Source of the DNA: Nocardiopsis kunsanensis DSM 44524
Lineage (GTDB): Bacteria; Actinomycetota; Actinomycetes; Streptosporangiales; Streptosporangiaceae
Reading direction: 5' to 3'
DNA: 64,000 bases
NCBI RefSeq assembly: GCF_000340965.1
Contig: NZ_ANAY01000003.1
Location: 186,001 to 250,000 of the forward strand
A program made the position numbers and the translations under genes. The notes beneath the pieces are model-generated. The model was not told the origin of the DNA. It ran no database searches and saw only the letters and a list, made by a program, of their open reading frames with translations. Shown here one piece after another: positions 1 to 8,092 of the stretch (within the stretch, counting starts at the first letter, position 1; every line of letters begins with the position of its first letter).

Positions 1-900
1 GCCGACACACCGTTCGCGGTGGCTTCCAAACAGGCCCGCGAGGTGCCCGCGCGGGTGCACGCCATCCGCCCGGACGTGCCCGAAGAGCTCTCGCTGCTGG
101 TCGGTTCGTTGTTGGAGAAGCGCCCCGAGGACCGGCCGGCGGACGCGGTGCAGGTCTACGAAGGTCTGGTGGCCTTCGCCGAGGGGCTCGAACCCATCCC
201 CGGTGTGCTGGACCCGCCGTCGGTGCCCAACCCGCACCGCATGTACGGGGCGGTGATGGCGCAGGGCTACGGCTCTTCCCCGGCCCCGGACCGTGCAACG
301 GCGCCCGAGCCGGGTCCGGGCCCGGTGCCGGACAGGACAGGCCCCCTCCCAAAGCGCGAGGACATCGAACGGAGCCGCCGGGAGGCGGCCGAACTGGTCT
401 CCTCCGCCCGTTACCGGCAGGCCTCCCACAAGTTGCACGAGGCCGTGGCGGAGGCGACGGCGGCGTTCGGCCGGACCGACCCCGAGGTGGTGGATCTACG
501 GGTGGAATGGGCCGACGCCCTGTTCGAGGGCGGTGACTTCCGCCAGGCCGGGCCGTTGTACGCCCGGCTCGCCGACGACCTGGCGAAGGCTTCAGGCCGT
601 GACCACAGTCTGGTGTTCCGGTGCCGGTTGCAGGACGCCACCTGTCGTGCGTTGGCCGGTGACAGCGCCGAGGCCCTGGAGTTGCTGACCGGGCTGTTGG
701 CGGACGAGGTGGTGGTCTTCGGGGCCGAGGACCACCGGCCGTTGGAGCTGCGGCGGCAGATCGGGCTGTTGGAGCTCGGGGCGGGCCGGAAGGAAGAGGC
801 CGGGCAGACCCTCGGGGCTCTGCGCGCCGACCTGGTCCGTCTGCACGGCGAGGGACATCCGGCCGTCACACAGGTCGACAGTCTGCTCAAGGACGTGTGA
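1..900 (+). CDS. Serine/threonine protein kinase, C-terminal part (5' end outside window)
   Basis: The reading frame is open from base 1, so the start lies outside the window. The first 55 or so residues look like the end of a Hanks-type kinase domain: the stretch LLEKRPEDRPADA matches subdomain XI, whose Arg is conserved. A Pro-rich linker (about residues 60-115) follows. The rest is helical and resembles tetratricopeptide-like repeats, with Ala/Leu-rich helices such as ARYRQASHKLHEAVAEA and ALAGDSAEALELLTGLLA. No transmembrane segment or PASTA repeat is present in the visible part, so this is probably a cytosolic kinase with a TPR-like protein-interaction tail. The kinase call is sound; substrate and pathway are unknown. 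Confidence 0.8.
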   Translation, partial: ADTPFAVASKQAREVPARVHAIRPDVPEELSLLVGSLLEKRPEDRPADAVQVYEGLVAFAEGLEPIPGVLDPPSVPNPHRMYGAVMAQGYGSSPAPDRATAPEPGPGPVPDRTGPLPKREDIERSRREAAELVSSARYRQASHKLHEAVAEATAAFGRTDPEVVDLRVEWADALFEGGDFRQAGPLYARLADDLAKASGRDHSLVFRCRLQDATCRALAGDSAEALELLTGLLADEVVVFGAEDHRPLELRRQIGLLELGAGRKEEAGQTLGALRADLVRLHGEGHPAVTQVDSLLKDV

Positions 901-932
901 GGGCGTGGGGGCGAGCACTCGCTCACGCCCTC
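899..932. terminator. Bidirectional terminator hairpin between convergent genes
   Basis: GAGGGCGTG (899-907) pairs perfectly with CACGCCCTC (924-932). An inner GCGAG/CTCGC stem lies inside the loop, so one long hairpin forms at the kinase stop codon. It sits between convergent genes and could serve both strands. There is no U-tract, as is usual in high-GC actinobacteria. Confidence 0.7.
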
Positions 933-974
933 ACAGCCCGGCTCCAGCGCAGCCCGGGAAAACCCCGCACGCCG

Positions 975-1469
975 TCACCGGCGCGTCAACAGCACATCGA
1001 TCCCGGTGTCCGGGTGGTAGCCCCAGGAAGCCTGGATGCCGTCCCACTCGGCCGTCTGGTTCCCGTCCAGGGCGCGGGTCGACTCCATCTGGGACACCAC
1101 GCTGTCGGGCGCGTCCAGCTCTTCGAGGACGCAGTGCAGTTCGGCCAGGCTGAGCCCGAGCACGTCATCGGTTCCCTGGTGGTCGAGGTCCAACGTCGCC
1201 CCGTCGTCACCGATTTGGGAGCTCATACCGTCCTCCAGGCCGCAGGGCTGGAGGGCGCCCTCGAAAGAAGCGGCGGGGAATTCGATGCTTCCTCCAGCGA
1301 GAGTCCCGCCGACCCCGATGAACAGGCCGATCGCGAGGCCGGTGCCGACCAGGAGCGGAGCGGACCGTGCTGGGCGCGCGGGAGGCGACACGGGGTACAT
1401 GGAGAGCGGGACAGGCCCGTGGAAGGGGCCTTCCGAAGGCACGCGGGGTGTGTTCGGCTGATGGGCCAT
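975..1469 (-). CDS. Small membrane-anchored hypothetical protein
   Basis: 164 residues. I chose the second of two adjacent ATG codons because GGAGG lies five bases before it and only two before the first. A Pro-rich cytoplasmic head (about 35 residues) is followed by one hydrophobic segment (LLVGTGLAIGLFIGVGGTLA) and an acidic outer domain with two Cys (in the EGALQPCGLED and LHCVLEEL contexts) that could form a disulfide. The family was not recognised. It converges on the kinase gene and shares its terminator, so no functional link is implied. Confidence 0.65.
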   Translation of the reverse strand: MAHQPNTPRVPSEGPFHGPVPLSMYPVSPPARPARSAPLLVGTGLAIGLFIGVGGTLAGGSIEFPAASFEGALQPCGLEDGMSSQIGDDGATLDLDHQGTDDVLGLSLAELHCVLEELDAPDSVVSQMESTRALDGNQTAEWDGIQASWGYHPDTGIDVLLTRR

Positions 1470-1982
1470 CATGACCTCCGTGGGAGATGGGGGAGCCCCG
1501 CCCGGAGAACGGGGTTCGTGTTCCTGCTCGGTGCCGGTGCGGCGGGTCGGGTGGGTGATACGTCGGGGCGCCCCGCGGGCAGGGGCCGGTTCAGGGCACA
1601 GCACGGGCCGGACGGGCGCGGGCCCCGCCACGGGCGCCTTCGGGAACTTCGCCTGTGAACAATATACATAAAGTATGAAAATGTCGCTAACAAATATTAC
1701 TCAGAAGCCTTGTGCACTCCACCGCGCGGAGCGTGCGCCTGCGGGGCGCCGAGCGCACGCCGGCACGAGCGGCTCCCGGGTCGGCAACACCGGCAGCACC
1801 GGCAGCACCGGCACACGGGCGGCCTCCGGGAGGCCCCGCAGGAGCGCGGGCGTTCGCAGGCTCGCCCCTCGACCGCACCGCACGCGCGGGGAAAAGCCTC
1901 GCCGGCCCGGAAACCACCACGTGTTGACGGCGCAAACACTCCGACACTGTGAGTGAACCCCGAACACGTGTACTGTGCACAC
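1470..1982. other. Divergent intergenic region with AT-rich patch and short tandem repeat
   Basis: No convincing gene. Three copies of a 9-mer (consensus CAGCACCGG) lie at 1785-1811. An AT-rich patch at about 1660-1712 is unusual for this GC-rich DNA and may hold the promoter of the leftward gene. Open frames here have poor codon structure and are not called. Confidence 0.5.
1968..1982 (+). promoter_or_regulatory. Leaderless promoter and imperfect palindrome before the HTH-methylase gene
   Basis: TACTGT at 1971-1976 fits an actinobacterial -10 box (TANNNT). It ends six bases before the ATG at 1983, which suggests transcription starts at the A of the start codon and gives a leaderless mRNA; no ribosome site precedes this ATG. 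The same bases form an imperfect palindrome (GTGTACTGTGCACAC, arms GTGTnC/GnACAC). A repressor bound here would cover the -10 box, and the encoded protein has its own HTH, so autoregulation is possible. That last step is inference. Confidence 0.45.
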
Positions 1983-3635
1983 ATGGACTCCCGCGCCCGC
2001 AGCACCGAGGACCAGCAGGTCACCGCCGCCGACATCGCCCGCCTCGCAGGCGTGACCCGGGCAGCCGTCTCCAACTGGCGTCGGCGGTACGAGGACTTCC
2101 CCGCCGCAACCGGCGGCACCTCCTCCAGCCCGCTGTTCGCCCACGGGGACGTGCGTGCGTGGCTGGAACACCACGACAAGGTCGGCGAGGAGTCGCTGGA
2201 GGTCCAGCTGTGGCACCGCCTGCGCGGCAGCCACCCCCAGCACATGGCCACCGCTCTGGCCGACCTCCTCCAATACCTGGACACCGGGGCCCGGGGCGGG
2301 CTCGACGAACGCTCCGTGGAACTCGTCGACACGCTCACGCGGCAGGAGGGCCCCGCCCAGCTCTCCCGGGCCCTGGCCGAGAGGTTCAGCGCTTCCAGCG
2401 AACGTTCCGGAACACCCGTGGTCTCCACCGGTGCTCTGGTGCGGGCGGTCTCCGCCCTCACCGACACCGCCGCGGCCACCGTGTTCGACCCGGCCTGCGG
2501 AACCGGGTCGCTGCTGCTGGCCGCCGGCGCCCCCCACGCGCGCCGGGTGGGCCAGGACCTGGACCCCGACGCCGCGCGGCTGACCGCGGCCCGCGCCTCG
2601 GTCGAGGGCCACTCCCCCACCGAGGTGAGCACCGGCGACTCCCTGCGCCGGGACCAGTGGCCCGAACACCGCGCCGCCCTGGTGGTGTGCGATCCTCCCC
2701 CGCCCACCACCGACTGGGGCCGGGAGGACCTGCTCATGGACGCCCGTTGGGAACTGGCCCTGCCGCCCAAGGCCGAGAGCGAGCTGGCCTGGCTCCAGCA
2801 CGCCTACGCCCACACCGCTCCGGGCGGACAGACGGCCATGGTGCTGTCCACCTCCTGCGCCTACCGGCGCACCGGTCGGCGTATCCGCTCCGAGCTGCTG
2901 CGCCGCGGCCTGCTCACCGACGTGATCGCCCTGCCCGCCGGTCTGGCCGCCACCCACGCCCAGCCCGTGCACCTGTGGCTGCTGCGCAGGCCCGACGGCG
3001 AGGAGGGCGCGGCCGGCGCGGTCCGCATGTGGGACCTCACCCAGTACCCCGCCGAGGGCCCCTGGGAGCTGGAGGGGGCGCCCACGGCCGAGGTCCTTCC
3101 CATCGACCTGCTCGACGACGAGGTCGACCTGAGCCCCACCCGGCACGTGGCTCCCGACCTGGAGGACCTGCCGGAGGTCTACACCCAGGCCAGGGACGAA
3201 CTGCGCCGCCTGGTCGCCGAACTCGCCGAGGCGCTTCCCGAGCTCGCGCCGGGGTCGGCCGAGCAGCTGGGCCCGCAGGTGCGGGTGGCCGACCTGGCCG
3301 ATGCCGGGCTGGTCGACCTGGAGGGCACGGCACCGCGGTCCACGGACGGTCGTGTGGACACCGACTACCTGCGCGGTTTCCTGCACAGCGCGGCCAACAC
3401 CCGGCGCTCGACCTCGGCGAGCGGCACCCACCGGACCGAGGCCCGTTCGGCCCGGGTGCCCCGGATGAGCACCGAGGAGCAACGGCGCTACGGGGCGGCC
3501 TTCCGTGCCGTGGCCGAGTTCGAACGCCGGGCCAAGGAGCTCTCGGCGCTGGCCGAGCGTGCCGCCGAGCTCGGCCGGGAAGGGCTGACCTCGGGGATGC
3601 TCGCGCCGCGGGAGGATGGGGAGGATGCCCGCTGA
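1983..3635 (+). CDS. HTH-containing N6-adenine DNA methylase-like protein with altered catalytic motif
   Basis: 550 residues. An N-terminal helix-turn-helix (about residues 14-36, DIARLAGVTRAAVSNWRRRY) precedes a class I methyltransferase core of the N6_Mtase (HsdM-like) type. The AdoMet-binding motif DPACGTGSLLLA is at about 169-180. Motif IV, normally [N/D]PP[Y/F/W] in adenine methylases, reads DPPPP at about 237, so the aromatic residue that stacks on the flipped base is replaced by Pro. The C-terminal third (from about 400) is helical and resembles the end of HsdM-type subunits. I recall similar HTH-methylase proteins in many actinomycetes with NPPF at this site; this copy may bind DNA and AdoMet without methylating. 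The start at 1983 is preferred to an upstream ATG at 1953 because of the -10 box. Two further genes follow on the same strand. Confidence 0.75.
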   Translation: MDSRARSTEDQQVTAADIARLAGVTRAAVSNWRRRYEDFPAATGGTSSSPLFAHGDVRAWLEHHDKVGEESLEVQLWHRLRGSHPQHMATALADLLQYLDTGARGGLDERSVELVDTLTRQEGPAQLSRALAERFSASSERSGTPVVSTGALVRAVSALTDTAAATVFDPACGTGSLLLAAGAPHARRVGQDLDPDAARLTAARASVEGHSPTEVSTGDSLRRDQWPEHRAALVVCDPPPPTTDWGREDLLMDARWELALPPKAESELAWLQHAYAHTAPGGQTAMVLSTSCAYRRTGRRIRSELLRRGLLTDVIALPAGLAATHAQPVHLWLLRRPDGEEGAAGAVRMWDLTQYPAEGPWELEGAPTAEVLPIDLLDDEVDLSPTRHVAPDLEDLPEVYTQARDELRRLVAELAEALPELAPGSAEQLGPQVRVADLADAGLVDLEGTAPRSTDGRVDTDYLRGFLHSAANTRRSTSASGTHRTEARSARVPRMSTEEQRRYGAAFRAVAEFERRAKELSALAERAAELGREGLTSGMLAPREDGEDAR

Positions 3636-3714
3636 GGCGCCGCAGATTGCGGCTTCCTCACCGTGGTTGTAGCGTGCCGTCGGCGTCACCACGAACGGCC
3701 GAGGAGGGGCGACC

Positions 3715-4227
3715 CTGTCGCTGGATCACAACGGGCACCAGGGCCACTTCGGTGAACATTTCACCGGTGTACTGGCAGCCGCAGCGGGACTGACGGTAGC
3801 CAAACCGGTCCCGGACTGCGACGGGATCGACCTGACCATCGGATACCCCGGCCGCCTCGGGCACCTCCGCCACCCCGCGATCCAGGTCCAGGTCAAGTCC
3901 TGGAGTGTTCCGGCGGGGTCAGGGAGTCACTGGAACTACAACGGGCTCTCCGAAAGGCAGTTCAACACCATCGCCGGCCGTGATCTCCGCATTCCGCGTT
4001 TCCTCGTTCTGGTCGTGGTCCCTCCCGAGCAGTTCGATTACGCTCATGCCGATCATGAGGCGCTGCAGCTGAGCCATGCGGCGTACTGGGCCTCCTTCCA
4101 CAACCATGCTTTGGTGGAAGCGGACAGTGCCACCAGGAGACACCGGGTCGAGATCCCCAAGGACAACTTGTTGACCCCCAAGGTCCTCCACGACCTGCTC
4201 GTCTTCGACCCGGAAGCGGAGGGTTGA
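3715..4227 (+). CDS. DUF4365-like protein with an apparent CTG start codon
   Basis: About 170 residues. The frame opens after a stop at 3670 and contains no ATG, GTG or TTG before the conserved core. The only plausible initiator is CTG at 3715, with GAGGAGGGG centred about nine bases upstream. The core includes GHFGEHFTGVLAA, DGIDLTI, a PAIQVQVKS strand and RFLVLVVVPP. This fits DUF4365, which has a PD-(D/E)xK nuclease-like layout (acid in DGID, QVK as the third motif). The gene ends by a one-base TGATG overlap with the next gene, so the two are probably translationally coupled. Nuclease activity is inferred from the motif pattern only. Confidence 0.65.
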   Translation: MSLDHNGHQGHFGEHFTGVLAAAAGLTVAKPVPDCDGIDLTIGYPGRLGHLRHPAIQVQVKSWSVPAGSGSHWNYNGLSERQFNTIAGRDLRIPRFLVLVVVPPEQFDYAHADHEALQLSHAAYWASFHNHALVEADSATRRHRVEIPKDNLLTPKVLHDLLVFDPEAEG

Positions 4228-5375
4228 TGAACCACGAGAATGTTGCGCCCCCCGCAGAGGTCCCTGTCCCCGAGCAGGTCTCCGACTACCTGTACTCACG
4301 CGGGTGGCGCCGCGAGCCCGAGAGCTGGCGCGGCTCACAGGTATGGACCTGGCCCGAGGTTCCTGACGAGCAAATCTTGTTGCCGCCCCGCTTGGAGTAC
4401 CGCGACGACCGTGAATTGGTGCTGCGGGCCCTGTATGCCCTGGCCCGGTTCGAGGGCCGGGATCTTCACGGCCTGTTCCGAGCGATCTCCCGGCCGTGGG
4501 TGGACACCCAGTACTTCCACACGCATCCGCCCTCGCCCTCGGGCACCGTGCCCCTGCTCTCAGGGATCAACGCACTGGAGGGTGTGCGCGGTGCCTTCAC
4601 CTCGGCGGCGCAAGCCGTTCTGGACCACCGCTTCCGTTCGGGCCGTGGGCGCAACTCCAAGGACGTGGACGCCTTCTTGCGGTGCGTGCGGCTGGGTCCC
4701 AGTACTGCGGGCAGCTACATCCTGTCCGCGGAAGTCCCGCTCACCCCACCCCGGACAGACCAGCTCTTCCCCGAACCTCCTCAGGAACGCAGGGTCGTCC
4801 GAGCGATGCACCGGGCGGTGTCCGCTGCGCAAGAGGCCACTGCTGCCACTGAAGAGGCCGAGGAGCGTATGGACGCCTTCGACGAGGCGATGGGCTCGGG
4901 GGTCTCCTCCCGGTTGTGCGAGTCCCTCGCCCAGTTCGGAGGGCACGGTCACGACCAGAAGTTCTCGATCCGGTTCGCGTGGTCCCCGTCGCATCCTGAG
5001 GAGTCCGCCCGGGCGGACGACCACTTCTCCTTCGGTCCCCGAGCCGCCAGGATCCTGCAACGCGCCGGGGCGCGCCTGCGCGAACTGGAGCACGCGGGCA
5101 CGGTCCGCATGAGCGGCCAGGTCGTGGGCGCCGAACGCCACTCCCCCTCCCACGACGGCTTCGTCAAGGTGCAGGGGACCCTCTCCACCGGTGAGGGCGC
5201 ACGGGAGCGCACACTGTTGGTGCGCCTGCGCTCCGAGCACTACGAGGCCGCTCTGATCGCGCACTCCAACGGTGATTTTTTCGAGGCGGAGGGCCGGTTG
5301 AGTACCGGCAACCGCCGTGAGCTCGTCCCCCACCAGGTATTGATCGCCGGCAGGCTTCTGCAGGATCCCGCCTGA
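4227..5375 (+). CDS. Hypothetical protein with possible C-terminal OB-like domain
   Basis: 382 residues. The ATG at 4227 overlaps the stop of the DUF4365 gene. The N-terminal 110 residues are rich in Trp and Leu (QVSDYLYSRGWRRE, ELVLRALYALARFEGRDL), a style often seen in actinobacterial accessory proteins. A central helical, Glu/Ala-rich segment (about 190-230) may be a coiled coil. The last 90 residues alternate strands (VRMSGQVVGAERH, FVKVQGTLSTGEG, RTLLVRLRS) and could form an OB- or S1-like fold. No catalytic motif was recognised. Tight coupling to a possible nuclease downstream of an HTH-methylase suggests a three-gene defence or DNA-processing module. Family unknown. Confidence 0.6.
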   Translation: MNHENVAPPAEVPVPEQVSDYLYSRGWRREPESWRGSQVWTWPEVPDEQILLPPRLEYRDDRELVLRALYALARFEGRDLHGLFRAISRPWVDTQYFHTHPPSPSGTVPLLSGINALEGVRGAFTSAAQAVLDHRFRSGRGRNSKDVDAFLRCVRLGPSTAGSYILSAEVPLTPPRTDQLFPEPPQERRVVRAMHRAVSAAQEATAATEEAEERMDAFDEAMGSGVSSRLCESLAQFGGHGHDQKFSIRFAWSPSHPEESARADDHFSFGPRAARILQRAGARLRELEHAGTVRMSGQVVGAERHSPSHDGFVKVQGTLSTGEGARERTLLVRLRSEHYEAALIAHSNGDFFEAEGRLSTGNRRELVPHQVLIAGRLLQDPA

Positions 5376-5402
5376 GCACGGCCGGAAGGGCCGGCCCCGT
5401 GC
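5376..5402. terminator. Hairpin between convergent genes
   Basis: GCACGG...CCGTGC closes a GGCCGG/CCGGCC-type GC stem immediately after the stop codon at 5375. It probably terminates both the rightward unknown gene and the leftward NrtR-like gene. Confidence 0.6.
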
Positions 5403-5444
5403 ACGCTCGCAGGGCAGCGGCACGGAGACCGGGGCGCGGCAGTG

Positions 5445-6164
5445 CTACTGGTGAACTGCCGCGCGCAGGAACGGCGGGCTGAGCAGCCGGGCCGGGCCCG
5501 GCCGGTAGAGCGCGGCCGGTCTCCCCGCGGGTTGGGGGCGTTGTTGGCCGGTGGGTTCGACAAAACCGTCCGCTCTGGTGACTTTACGGCGGAAATTGCT
5601 GGGGTCCAGCGGTAGGCCCCAGACCAGTTCGTACACGTGGCGTAGTTCGGTGAGGGTGAAGACGTCGGGGCAGAAGGCCGTGGCCACGGTGGTGTACTCC
5701 AGCTCGCCGCGCACCCGTTCCAGAGCATCGGTGACGATGCGGCCGTGGTCGAAGGCCAAGGCGTCCGGAGTGGCGAGCAGCTCCTCCACCGGCGCCCAGT
5801 AGGCGTGCGCGGCATCGGTACCTCCCCGCGGTACGGGAAGGTCGGGGCCCAGCGCCAGGTGGGCGATGGTGACGACCCGGCCGCGCGGGTCCCGGCCGGG
5901 ATCTCCGTAGGCACCGAGCTGTTCGAGGTGCAAACGGCCCGGATCGACCCCGGTCTCCTCCTGCAATTCCCTCTGCGCTCCTTCGCCCAGGGTCTCGTGG
6001 GATCTGACGCGGCCCCCCGGTAGTGCGGCCCTTCCGGAGAAGGGTTCCTTCCCCCTGTCGATGAGCAGCACGGCCAGTTCCCCGTTCCTGATCGTGAAGA
6101 TGGCCAGGTCCACCGTCACCAGGGACAGCTCGACCCCGACAGCTCCCGTCAAACGGTCGTCCAT
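5445..6164 (-). CDS. nrtR: NrtR-family transcriptional regulator (Nudix plus winged helix)
   Basis: 239 residues. A Nudix domain fills the N-terminal 150 residues, with a complete Nudix box at 51-73 (GRVRSHE...RELQEETGV). A C-terminal winged-helix segment follows (about 165-200, FTLTELRHVYELVWG...FRRKV). NrtR proteins sense ADP-ribose and repress NAD biosynthesis or recycling genes; most have lost hydrolase activity, but here the box looks intact, so it may also hydrolyse. The C-terminal tail is basic and Pro-rich. The gene is divergent from the membrane/phosphorylase operon, and two matching palindromes lie between them, so local control of that operon is likely. An ADP-sugar pyrophosphatase acting as an enzyme only is the alternative. 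Confidence 0.8.
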   Translation of the reverse strand: MDDRLTGAVGVELSLVTVDLAIFTIRNGELAVLLIDRGKEPFSGRAALPGGRVRSHETLGEGAQRELQEETGVDPGRLHLEQLGAYGDPGRDPRGRVVTIAHLALGPDLPVPRGGTDAAHAYWAPVEELLATPDALAFDHGRIVTDALERVRGELEYTTVATAFCPDVFTLTELRHVYELVWGLPLDPSNFRRKVTRADGFVEPTGQQRPQPAGRPAALYRPGPARLLSPPFLRAAVHQ

Positions 6165-6173
6165 CGGACCCCC

Positions 6174-6227
6174 TTAAAGGTCAACTTGACTTAAATGTGA
6201 ACCACTATTTATGGTCGACCTGACCTT
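6174..6227. promoter_or_regulatory. Twin operator candidates between nrtR and the membrane/phosphorylase operon
   Basis: GTCAACTTGAC (6180-6190) is a perfect odd-length palindrome. A second copy, GTCGACCTGAC (6214-6224), matches it at 9 of 11 bases. The centres are 34 bp apart, close to three helical turns, which suits two dimers on one DNA face. They fill the short gap between divergent starts (6164 and 6258) inside an unusually AT-rich stretch. NrtR is the obvious candidate ligand, by inference from position. Confidence 0.6.
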
Positions 6228-6257
6228 AACCGCTCTCGGAGAGGGAACGGCGTCAGC

Positions 6258-7985
6258 ATGTTGCATGCACCCCCAGGTCAGATCGGCTCCACACCCCCCA
6301 CCGACGCCACACGGCACATGTGCGCGGGTGTCTACATCGACGAGAGATTCCGCGACCTCGTCATCTCGGAGGTCTGCGTCAACCCTTCACGCAGGGTGGC
6401 CCCCTCCTACGGCTTCGACCTCGTGCCCGTGATGCGCCACGCCTGGTGGGCCGCACACTTGTCGGCGGCAGTGCGGACCGCTCTCCTGATGTGCGTCGCG
6501 GTCCCCTTCGCGCTGGGGCACACCGCGGCGGGGGCCATGACCACGTTCGGGCTCGTCCTTCTGCTGCTGGCCGACCGGGCTCTTGCACTGTCCACAGAGC
6601 TCGCCGAGGTGGAGAAGGAAACGCTCCCCAGGGGAAAACGCAAGCGTCAGCGCATGTTCCTGCCCACGAACAACCGATCCCGACGTGAACTGGTGCATCA
6701 GCTCAAGCGCACCGGAACACTCGCGGCCTTCCTCGTGCTCCTCACGTGCGCGCTCGGGGCCGGCTCTCCCCGACAGGCCGTCCTGGCGGGTGCCCTGTTC
6801 GGCTCGGTGGTTCTCGTGGCCGTCCTGGCGGGGTCCCTGCGCCAGGTCCGGATCAACCGGGTGCACGCAGAACACCAGTTGCGCCCGAAAAACCTCTCGC
6901 ACCGGGAGGAGGTCGTCTCCGAACAGCAGGACCACCCCTGTGTGATCCACCGCAGGCCCGAGCACAGGGGCGAGGAGGACACGGACGAGGACAAGAGCGT
7001 TTTCACCCTCTTCGGCCAGGAGTCCCCTTTCATCGGGGCCGGAGAGCTCGTCCACCAATGGAACCCGCCCATGAGCGTCCAACTGCTGCGACCCGGCACG
7101 GACACGCTCCCGCTGCACCAACGCGAACACAGAAATCCACCTTTTGCCGCACACGAACTGGTGGAACATCTGAACGAGGCCGTCCTGGACCTGCGCAACG
7201 ACGAAGAACACGTGCGCCTACCGGTCGAGGTGCGCGACCGCGTCTACGTGGCCGAGCCCCGCGCCTCGACGGACCGCTCCCTGCTGGCCGGGCCCTTGGA
7301 CCGGGCAGAGATGCGCCGCATCATCGACCACCAGAGCCCGGACCGTCAGCACTTCCTCGAAGTCAGCGTCCCCGACGCCGGCGCAGAGCTCGTGGCCACC
7401 GTCCTCCTCCAGGTCGGTGTCCAGGGCCGTACTCTCAGCCTGGCCTTCGCGGCGTGCGCCCTGACCCACACCCCCGACAGTTTCCACAGGGCCGATGAGT
7501 TCGGGCAACAGGGCAAGCGTGCCGTCGTCGCGGCCGGGGCCGCCTCCCTGTTCGCTCTCCCGCAGGAAACAGCCAGGATCCCGCTCCTGGCCCGCTACCT
7601 CTACGTCCTGGCGCGCTCCGCGCGGTTCTTCCGCCGCGAAAGAACCCTGAAACCGATCCGCAACGTCTCCATCAGCAGTCACCTGAGCATCCGCCAAGAG
7701 CAGGCCCAGAAATGGAGCAAGGTCCAATTCGACCGGACCCACATACTCCGTCACATGAAGAACGTCGAGCTGCGCCTGCTCACCGCCACCAGCGATTTCC
7801 TGCAGTCCAAGGGCGTGGACATCTCCGAGTTCGACGACCGAGCCACGCAGATCATCAACAGCGGGGTCCTCAATCTCGGCGGCACAAACGACTTCACCAA
7901 CACAACCTTCGGCGACCAGGCACAGGTACAGAACCACGGCTCCGCGCAGCCGTCCGGCAACCACCAGAACGGAAACACGACATGA
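6258..7985 (+). CDS. Four-helix membrane protein with C-terminal amyloid-like signalling motif
   Basis: 575 residues. Four hydrophobic segments at about 72-89, 92-112, 153-170 and 175-195 form two hairpins with a basic loop between them. A long soluble region follows (about 200-530) with no enzyme signature I recognise. Residues 534-562 carry a Gly/Asn/Gln-rich motif (core GGTNDFTNTTFGDQAQVQN), repeated almost exactly at the N-terminus of the next protein. Paired tags of this kind couple receptors to effectors in bacterial amyloid-type signalling (BASS) systems. A GGAGAGGGA element lies about 12 bases before the ATG. The stop overlaps the next start (ATGA), so the products are made together. 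A membrane sensor or pore partner for the phosphorylase protein is my inference. Confidence 0.65.
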   Translation: MLHAPPGQIGSTPPTDATRHMCAGVYIDERFRDLVISEVCVNPSRRVAPSYGFDLVPVMRHAWWAAHLSAAVRTALLMCVAVPFALGHTAAGAMTTFGLVLLLLADRALALSTELAEVEKETLPRGKRKRQRMFLPTNNRSRRELVHQLKRTGTLAAFLVLLTCALGAGSPRQAVLAGALFGSVVLVAVLAGSLRQVRINRVHAEHQLRPKNLSHREEVVSEQQDHPCVIHRRPEHRGEEDTDEDKSVFTLFGQESPFIGAGELVHQWNPPMSVQLLRPGTDTLPLHQREHRNPPFAAHELVEHLNEAVLDLRNDEEHVRLPVEVRDRVYVAEPRASTDRSLLAGPLDRAEMRRIIDHQSPDRQHFLEVSVPDAGAELVATVLLQVGVQGRTLSLAFAACALTHTPDSFHRADEFGQQGKRAVVAAGAASLFALPQETARIPLLARYLYVLARSARFFRRERTLKPIRNVSISSHLSIRQEQAQKWSKVQFDRTHILRHMKNVELRLLTATSDFLQSKGVDISEFDDRATQIINSGVLNLGGTNDFTNTTFGDQAQVQNHGSAQPSGNHQNGNTT

Positions 7986-8092
7986 ATCAGCAGACCCCGG
8001 GCAACAACAGCGGCATCGTCAATGCCGGCGGCACCAACAGCTTCACCAACACAACCTTCGGCGACCAGGCACAGGTACAGAACCACGGCTCC
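7892..8092 (+). repeat. 52-bp perfect direct repeat encoding the shared tag
   Basis: Bases 7892-7943 and 8041-8092 are identical over 52 bp and sit 149 bp apart. They encode the common FTNTTFGDQAQVQNHGS segment in two different genes. The surrounding motif is 25 of 29 residues identical. Identity at third codon positions indicates recent duplication or gene conversion keeping the tags matched. Confidence 0.85.

Noticed and set aside
1785-1811. Tandem 9-mer repeat as a possible CRISPR-like or iteron array
   Set aside because: Only three contiguous copies with no spacers; CRISPR is excluded, and no replication gene is adjacent.
1962-1971. GAACACGTGT before the methylase gene as another copy of the polyol operator
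   Set aside because: It resembles GACACGTGTTC at the polyol promoter only over the short ACACGTGT core, a common palindrome; there is no functional link between the loci.
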